A stretch of 64,000 bases of DNA from an uncultured Endomicrobiia bacterium (lineage in GTDB: Bacteria > Elusimicrobiota > Endomicrobiia > Endomicrobiales > Endomicrobiaceae), in assembly GCA_938040055.1 (NCBI GenBank), contig CALHWY010000024.1, positions 62,001 to 126,000 on the forward strand. The letters run 5' to 3'. Below, piece after piece: positions 30,601 through 39,600 of this stretch. Numbering within the stretch: the first letter of the stretch is position 1; every line of letters begins with the position of its first letter. Both the position numbers and the translations under genes were made by a program. A model generated the notes under the pieces. It had not been told where the DNA came from, made no database searches, and saw nothing but the letters and a program-made list of their open reading frames with translations.

Positions 30601-33600
30601 ACCAGACCGCTTTAAAACAAGACTGGCAAGATGAGATAAGAACAATCAAAATAAGCATTAGCAGATTTTTCAAAAAATTGCCTATGCCTGTAAGGATTGC
30701 GCTAGTTATGATTCCTGTAGTCGGGGCGGCTTGGCTTGCTTTTAGAATTATAGACGCGGTTCATACGAAAAATAAAAAAATAAAGCAGATAAGAAAACAA
30801 AAAGCAACGGCGGGAAAAGGGGGAGCAATCGCCCGACAAATTTCTGCAAGGACCGCTGCCGCGGCAAGGGCGAATATTGAACAGGGCATTATTGCAAGTC
30901 AGACGGAAGCTAACGGATTTAATCTTCAAAGATTCAAGAGAGCTTTGGAAAGTTCGGCCGTTATTAAACAAAATCATGCCGTCTTCTTTAAACAGTGGGC
31001 GGAAGATAATAATAAAAATACGGATATTAACCGGGCTACGGAAGGCGATTTGAATCAATATGTGGAATATTTCCTGAAGAGATCTCTAATAAAATCTTAT
31101 GAAAGCTGGTTAAGAGATATAAAATATCCCGGTCAGTCTGAAAAAATCGCCGAGGCTGAAGATGATTCGACCGAAGCTAAAAGAGCCGCGGCTCAAAAAT
31201 TAAGAGAAGAGTACAGACAATATGTACGCGAACGTCAGTCATTAGAAGGCAGCGTTGACACGGAATCGATTTTCGATGAATACAAATGGTGGCTTAAAAA
31301 CGTAATGGGACAGGAAAATACGGATGATTTAAGATTTACGAACGAAGATTTGTTATTGTTCTATTACATTTATATCGCTTGTGATTCTATGAGACAGGAA
31401 ACGGCCGGATTTAAATGTTTCTTGTTCTATAAAGCAAAAGAAATGATAGATAAAGGCGAAGCGGATAAAGCGGCATATTTCATAAATATAGAAACATCGA
31501 GATTTATGCAGTTTGTCGATAAAGGCGTTACGATAGAACAGCAAGTGCAGCAGATGGAATATGTTCTTGATCAAATTACTGAGCAATATAAAGATAAAAA
31601 AGGTTTATTTAACAGAATTGCGTATGCAATAAAAACGCGCAGGCTGAAAAGAGGAATTGAATACTATAAAGCCAATAAAAAAACAATAGATGAACAGGAA
31701 AAGGCGTATAAGAAGTTTGTTCCTAATACATTCGCGACAGCAAAAAGTCCGCAATTTTTTAAATATACGGAATTAATGGACAAATACTTTAAAAAATACG
31801 GTTTCAGAGCATTGTTCGGGGTAAAAGGGGGATTCGGCGCCAGAGTCAGCACAAGACCTGATGAAAATTTCTCTTATTATGATATAGATGCAATTTTCAG
31901 AAATCCGAGTTATGTAAGCAATTATAGCAGCTATGTCGACAAGAGCGCGGAATATACAAGAGATAATGATGCGAAGAAAGATAAAACGTCATTTAATTTC
32001 GTTCCTCAGACTCTTCCTTTTAGAACATATATCCCTTATGCGAATCAATTGCAAAATATCGTTAATGCCAGAAAAGTTATAGCATTATGGCTCGGGAATT
32101 TGGCTGTTACCGGCGGTATAGTCGCATTCTTTATGCAGATATTGGCATTCTCGGCGACGGCTCTTGCCGCTGTTTCTACTGCTGGAATAGTTATTGCCGT
32201 AGTAGCGGCGGTTACGGCAGCCGTTTATTTTGCGTTATCCGGAATTGAAAAATATTTGCAGCAATATATGAATCCGGTAAATGCTTATTTCGGTAAAACC
32301 GTTATGGTTTCGCAAGACAGAGGCCTTTCGGGAAAAAGAGACGATATAAAGAAAGCTAAAATATCAATGGTTAAAAGATATCTTCCTTTGTTGACGCTGA
32401 AAACGGCATGGGAAAGTTTATTGCTTTATTTTACGCTGACTCCTATTTTTAAAGCCGGATTTTTGACTTTCATCACTAATGTAACTATCGGAAAAGCGGG
32501 TTTATCCTCGCTTATCGCAGGAAGCGTATTCGGAATTTCAACGCAAATCTTTATACCTATACTGCTCGGAGCCGTTTTGGTTGTGAAATTCTATCCTAAA
32601 ATAAAAACAAAATTTACTCAAAAATTTACCGATTTAGAAACGGGAAAAAGCGACGATAAAAAAATTACTGTATGGTCGGTAATGTCATCTGTCGCCCTAT
32701 TTATCTCTCCGTCTGTTTTAATTGCGCTTTTGCCTTTAATTCCGTTTGCCCCGGGAGTTTTTTATGTTGTGTTTATGATTATGCCGATTCTTGCTTTTAC
32801 GTTCTTAGACTTCTACGGATTTAATGATTTGTTTAAGGCTGTAAATATCAGATTGCAGAAAATCAAGCTGGGTGCTTTTGTAGGAAAAAGCTGGGCGGAT
32901 TTTAGAAATTATGTGTATGATAAAAAAGGAACATCTCATGCCGATTCTTTAGTAAAAGGCGACTTTTTTAATGAATGGGTGTCGGTATTTTTGCCGGAAA
33001 ATATTGAACGAAAGCTTACCCCACAAGAAAAGCAGATTGCTTTCGCGATGTATTTTAATAAAGTAGTGGAAGACTATTACAGGTTGGGAAAAATATCAAA
33101 AGAGGAATATAAAAAATACAGATTTGAAATTTCGGAATATAAACAAGGAAATAATTTAAACAGAGTTATTACAAAATATCCGGATTTATCTAAACAGCCG
33201 TCGACTTTCGGCGCAAAAGAATTATTTTTTAGATTGCATAAAGAAACGAGAGAAAGAGCGATAGAGGGGTATAGACAGCCCAATTTAAGGGATATCAGTT
33301 TAAATCCCGTCGTTCCCGCAAATGATGAAGCCGTAACTTATTTATTGTCTGACGGAGAATTAAATAAAGAGGGCGCGGACGGCCATACATTGCTTACGCA
33401 CATAATAAATGTATATTCCGGCGAATGGAAGAATATGCTCACAAGATTACAGCCTGTCAATGAAAGTGACAATGAAATAAGCATAAGCGATGCCAAAACA
33501 ATCCGTAAAGCCGGCGGGAAAGTATATGCCGTGGATTTCAGAGGCAGGAAAAAAGAATTGAGCGAAGACGATTTGGAAGTAATAGAGCGTATGAATGATA

Positions 33601-36600
33601 TGCTCGACAAAGACAATTTCGTAAAGAAAGGACAAGCTCTTACTAGGGCAGACGGCAGCAATCTTCCCGAATGCTGGGTTAATGAAGAAATAACCAGATG
33701 GGTGGATCCGAAATTGCAGCCTTTATCTCCTTTACATATAGGGCTTGCGAATTTAAGAGATACTTTGGATTTCTTGGCGGAAATAGAATTTGCCGACGAA
33801 AGAAAAGGTATGAGCGAAGAAGATTGGCAAAAAGCCATGCATCAAAAGGTTGATGATTTAAATTGTTATGAAGCGATAGTCGGTTATCAGCAGTTCGGAA
33901 AAATCTATAATGACGGAAAAGGCGCAAATGACGCCAGAGTTATAGGTTTATTCAGGAACTTAAAGGAATTCAATTTCTTTACTACTCCCGTACTTCATGG
34001 AAGAACTTTTAAATATGCGGATTATAAGCACCTTAAAGATTTGCAAAAGAAAGGACTTGTTTCAAGTTCCGATATCGCCTTGATTACGGAAATAGAAAAA
34101 ACGCCTATAGGCAAACAATGGAAAAAAGGGACGGAAACGCAGGATGAAGTTAAACTGGTATCTTTTAGAAGACTTAAAGCCGTTGAGGCGGATTACGAAA
34201 AATATAAAGAACTAAAAGAAAAAGAAACAAAAGGAATTCTGACTACCGCCGAAGAATTCTTATTGAAACAGCTTGAACTTGAAGTAAATAAAGAAAAAGC
34301 AAAATATGAAAGATGGAAAAACGAAGACCGTGAACAATTTTTGGTTAAAGAATATGAAACTGACGGCGAGGCGGCGGTCTTTAAACATAACGGCGGGAAT
34401 TTAAAAGTCGTTATTTTTGATGACGGCGATGTTTCGTCCGTAAATTACCGGCAGTATAAAGAATTGGTAACAAAAAGAAAGCGCGGAAATATTTCAGAGG
34501 CTGAGAATATCTTGTTGGAGTCTATAGAAAGGGCAATTGAAGCCGAAAGCCTGAAATATGAAGTATTTGGAACTGCGCTTGCGGAATATGATGAAGCCTC
34601 GGCGGAAAAAGACAAAGATTTCGTTATTCTTAAAAACAGTTCAATATTAAGTGATTTAGAGATTGATAATATAACCGACTATATTAATTTGACTGAGAAA
34701 GATTCTCAATCTCTTACCGAAGAAGAAAAAGACTTGCTTAATAGAATAAAAGAAGCAATAGAGGAAGAAAAGCGGAAATACGAAGAACATAGAACAAAAC
34801 TTGCAGGGTATGATAAAGCCGAGACGGATGACGATAAAATAAAAGTTATTTTCGGCGATTCTTTTATAGCGACGGCATTTGACGACGGAAAAGTATATTC
34901 GACGCCGTTTACCGGTATGGGCGGCGGCGGTATTTTTGCTCAAGGTAAAGTTGACCATCATACATACCTTGAAAGTTATATAAATAAAAGATTTATTCTC
35001 CAGCTCGATATGAATCAGGGTTTATACGGACAAAGCGCATTAACATTCTTTACGGCATTGCAGCCTTTATTGCAGGATGATGAAGTATATAATGTATCTT
35101 TGCAGGAGCATATACCTACCGAAAGATTAACAAGAGTCGGAGCAAAAGGCTCTCTTGCAGAAGCCGGATTTAATGCCTCTCATGAAGATATGAACGATAT
35201 GTGGCAGTTGCATATGTACGGACATCCCAATTTATTAAGAAGCAGTTTCCTTAAATCAAAGACCGGCCAAAGCAAATCCGTAGTCAGCGAAGATATGGCG
35301 GGCGGAAAATTCGCAAAGGCAAAAGGCGGCAAAACGGTTACGATTCACGGAACCAGCGTTGAAAAAACCAGAGAAGCCGGAGTATCGTTCCATACGGGAA
35401 TGGTAAATAAATTCGCTATGGGGTCAGGGGAATTTGCGCAGTCGCCTATGGAATATGAATATCAAAAAGCTCAGGAAAAGGCTTTCGGCCCGATAGGAAG
35501 CATATTCTCTTTCTCTATGGATTTCTTTGAAGGTCCGGGCTTTTATTTTAAAGAAAGATTGGTTGTCCCCGTAGTAAGATTGTTCCTGTTCGGTATTTTA
35601 TTTATGGGAATCAGCCCTTTCGCATCGCTTCCGATAGCTTTTGTTTTGGCGGTATTCGGCGTTATTTTATCGCAAAATGCTGGGCTGCCCGGTTTGGTGA
35701 CAAAAATGATGGGCTATGAAGAAGGGTGGAATTATTCAAAATTCGGTAATAATGTCGTCCTAAATAGAGTTTGGAATTATTTCGGTTCTTGGTTTTTGTG
35801 GGCAAAGGGCTTATTCGGTAATTTCAAATTCTTTGTAACACAAATAATGACGCATTGGGACGGCAGAATAAAAGGAACGAAAGGCAGAGCCGCTTATGTA
35901 AATACCGGAAGAGGTCCGGGAATATACAAACAGGAAATAATTCCAGGCGGCAAAGATAATACTCCGGTATTGTCGGCATTGTTCGATTCTCATTTTGTCC
36001 CTTCCGCCTCTACAATATTTATAGTTGTAGCGGCTTTTATTTATAAATTTACTCCGGCTACGCAGGCGTTTTCTTTCCTGTATATTTTAATACCTTTTGC
36101 TTATATACTTGGACAGACGCAGATGCTGGCGGGATATAATGTAATGATAGACGGCCCTCGTTTGGCTTTTAAAAATTTATTGGGCGAATGGAAAAAACTT
36201 CCGCAAGCGATAAAATATGAAGTGACAAGCAAACCTAAAGACGAATGGAAAAAAAGACCGATTCCAGACAGAATACATTATACGATCGTTTCTTCCGTAG
36301 TATTGTTGACATTGACCGCTGCGGATATTATCGATACTTTTGTATACGGCATGTTTAAATTCGGACCTCAGCATATAGTTGAATATTTTAAACAGAAGAA
36401 TTGGTTGTTCTTTGCTATTTCATTAGCCGAAGCGGCTGTATTGGTATTTGCAGTTCCGTTTATATTTTCTTTCCTTCCGTACTTGGCTTTAATATCGCCG
36501 ATAGTAGTCAAAGCCGGGGTTATAATCGTAAGCGCATTATCCGTGATTGTAAGTCTTCCGGAAAATTTGAAAAAACAAGACAAAGGTATCAGCGATGATT

Positions 36601-39600
36601 TGAAAAAAGCAGTTGAAGCCTATAATGTGAATAAAAATAAAAGAAATGCCGCAAAAGTTGAAAAAGCTCTTGCGAAAATAGATATAAATATCGAAATTTT
36701 GAGCGAAGAAACTATAAATTCTGCGATTGAAGAAATCATAGGGCTCACAAGAGAGTATTACGGTTTGAGCGAAGAAGAAGCGAAACAGCAAATAAACTTG
36801 ATCAAAGCTTATGCGCATAGGAAAAAACACGGCGGGCAAAGCAATGTCGCCGAATATATGTCGGCCGATAATTTGGATGCCGGCAAGCAGAAAAACAACC
36901 ATCCCGAACTGATAATGGAAATGGCGGAGATAGACGACGAGTACGGGACGGAAAAATATATAGGCGATATAACCGTGGTATTCAGTTTGATGATGGCGGG
37001 AATAGGCTCAAGTCTTGACAGAGTCAGTTTCTTAAAAGCATGGGCTGTTCTTAAAGATAAAGTTGAAAAAGCGAATGCCATAAAAGACGAAAACGAAAAA
37101 CAAAAAGCGCTTGACGATTTGTCGGAAGCCGTTAAGACATTGGAATTTTTGAAATGGGATTCCGAATATCAAGGCGAAGAGCCGCAGCAAAAAACAAAAG
37201 CCGTCGATATAGGTTTGAGAGTTAAAGTCGGCGATAAATATATGGTAAAAAGCGTTGCCCAAATACTGCTTGACGGTTTAATAGAAAGACAGGCTGACGG
37301 TTTTAAGGGTTTGTCGCTTAACTTATTGACCAATGAGGATTCTTTGGTCGATATCAATGAGGCTTTGGATACGCAGTTGCAGGATAAAGACGGAAACGAA
37401 CTGGGAGTTACCTACAGAGATATATTGATAGGCGACGGCAGCAATATCGCCGCCGTTTTAGGCGAGAGCGCGAAAGACGGCATCGATATACAGAAAATGC
37501 ATCCCGCCGTACGGTATGATTCCGAAAAGAAAATTCTGGGATTTTATCCGAAAACGAAATATCCTCTGGGGCATGCCAGACATTTGGTTGTGCAGGGGCC
37601 GCAGCTTATGGAAGATACCGGCGTTAAATCGGGCTTTAATGTTATTACCAATTCCGACAATTATCTTGCCGCAAAGACTTCGGCAAAACTGTTCGGATAT
37701 ATGAAAGAGAAAAAAGCGGCCGTCGGTATACTGGTAACTAAAAAAGGGACGAGCGAAGGGAACAAAAAGGGCGGAATACCAATGGTGTTTAAGACCGCAG
37801 TGAACGGAGTGGAGACGGTCGTATTTAAAATAGTTGAGATAGCACAGGTCAAAGGAAAAACGGATAAAGACGGAAAAAGCCTGGAAGATACGTTCCAGGA
37901 AGCTCAAGAGGCGTTTTTCAATACCAATATAATAGTGATAAATAAAGACGAGTTCAGACGCAAAGTAAACGCGGCCGGAGAAAAGTTAAAAGATCCGCAA
38001 ATAAGGGCAAAGATAAAACGGATGTACGGACTTACTGGCGATGAGCAAATAGACGAATTATGGGATACGAAATTCGCTCAGGCCGATTTAATAGAAAATG
38101 ACAAAGGAGAATATGTGCAGCTTGAGGGAGCGGTAGCTTCCGGAATGATGGAATTAAGCAATCTTGTATATGCGATAACCGGCGAACATCTTATAGTATA
38201 TTTCCAATTGGACGATAGTGAAGCCGGTGAAATGTTCGGCCCTATAAAAAATAAAGCCAATTTTGAAGAAACGCTGGAAAGAGCCGTAGTGGAGCAAGGT
38301 TCCGCGGCGGCCGAGCGGCCCGTTGAAGCTGCCCGGAGTTACGAAGACGTTAAAAAAGAATCTACGCAGACGCGGGATTACGCAAAACAAAAAGCTGCCG
38401 GGACCGGCAAAAGCGCCGTTACGGAAGAAAAACGGGCGAAAGACAGAGACAAAACCGCGTCCGAAACCAAAAGCGTAAGCATATCCGGCGAAAGCGAAAG
38501 AAATGCCATCGAAGCTTTGCTCGCGAAGCATCATTTTGCCTTAACGCCGCGCACCAGGGCGTTGAGCCTTGAAGAAATAAAAGAGATAGCGAAGGCGTTT
38601 GAGAGAATCGGCGTGGACACGGAATCTTTTGACGGAACCATTCCGGCCAGAATCGTTCTCAGAATAAACGAAGACGGACCTTCAAACCCCGGAGGCTGGC
38701 TTGACAGATCCGCGCATATCCTTGAAGCTGCGGAGCTTGAAATAACCGTGGACAATCTTATAAAACCGCCGTATGCTTCCGCAGCTATAAAAAAAGCGCT
38801 GAATGCCGTCCGGTCCATAAAAGAGATTTCGCGTATGGTTCAAGGCTGGATAGAAGCCAATATCGTTCCCGAAAGAAGAGGAAAATCAATAGACGCGAAT
38901 ATGATGATATATTCGACAAACGGAAGGCTTGACGCCGGAACTGTCTCCGAAGTCGAGAAGTCGCTCGGGGCCGGGCTTGCGGCGGTCGCCATGGAAAGAG
39001 TGAACGCAAGGCATAATGTAAATTCCGACCGGGTGAAAATAAAGCCGAATACCGTAGTTATGGTTGAACACGGCGGCAGGACGTATAAAGTTAAAGTCGA
39101 ACACTATATGACTTTTGCCAGCGGAATTCCTGTGATTCAGACGGTGGTGCTGAATAACTGGGAGCTTAACAAAGCGGTTCCGGCCTCGCAGCGCGCGCGC
39201 ATTTATGACGAAGTGTACAACCGTTCCGTCAAACATTTTGCGGTTGACGTCAATGATAATAAAAAACAAATGCAGCATGATTTGGGAGTCAGCGGAGTAG
39301 GAATGATCGTTTATATGAACGACGGCTTTGTCTCCGGCGACATAAAGGTTAACGGAGCCGTTGTAAAGGCGAGCGCCGGAACGGGAGTTTTTGAACTTCC
39401 GGAGGAAGAAAGAAAGCTTTATTGCGCTGAAGAAAACGGAATTGCCGGACATATGAAAACCCTTTTCGGCAAAATAGCGGCCAAAAAAGATTTCGGCAAA
39501 GCCGAGCAAAAACCGGGTTACGGTTACGGACTTGCGCTCAATACGGACAGAAGCAGAGTTTTCGGCAGCGCATATACAGCCATGCAGTTTATGAACGCTG

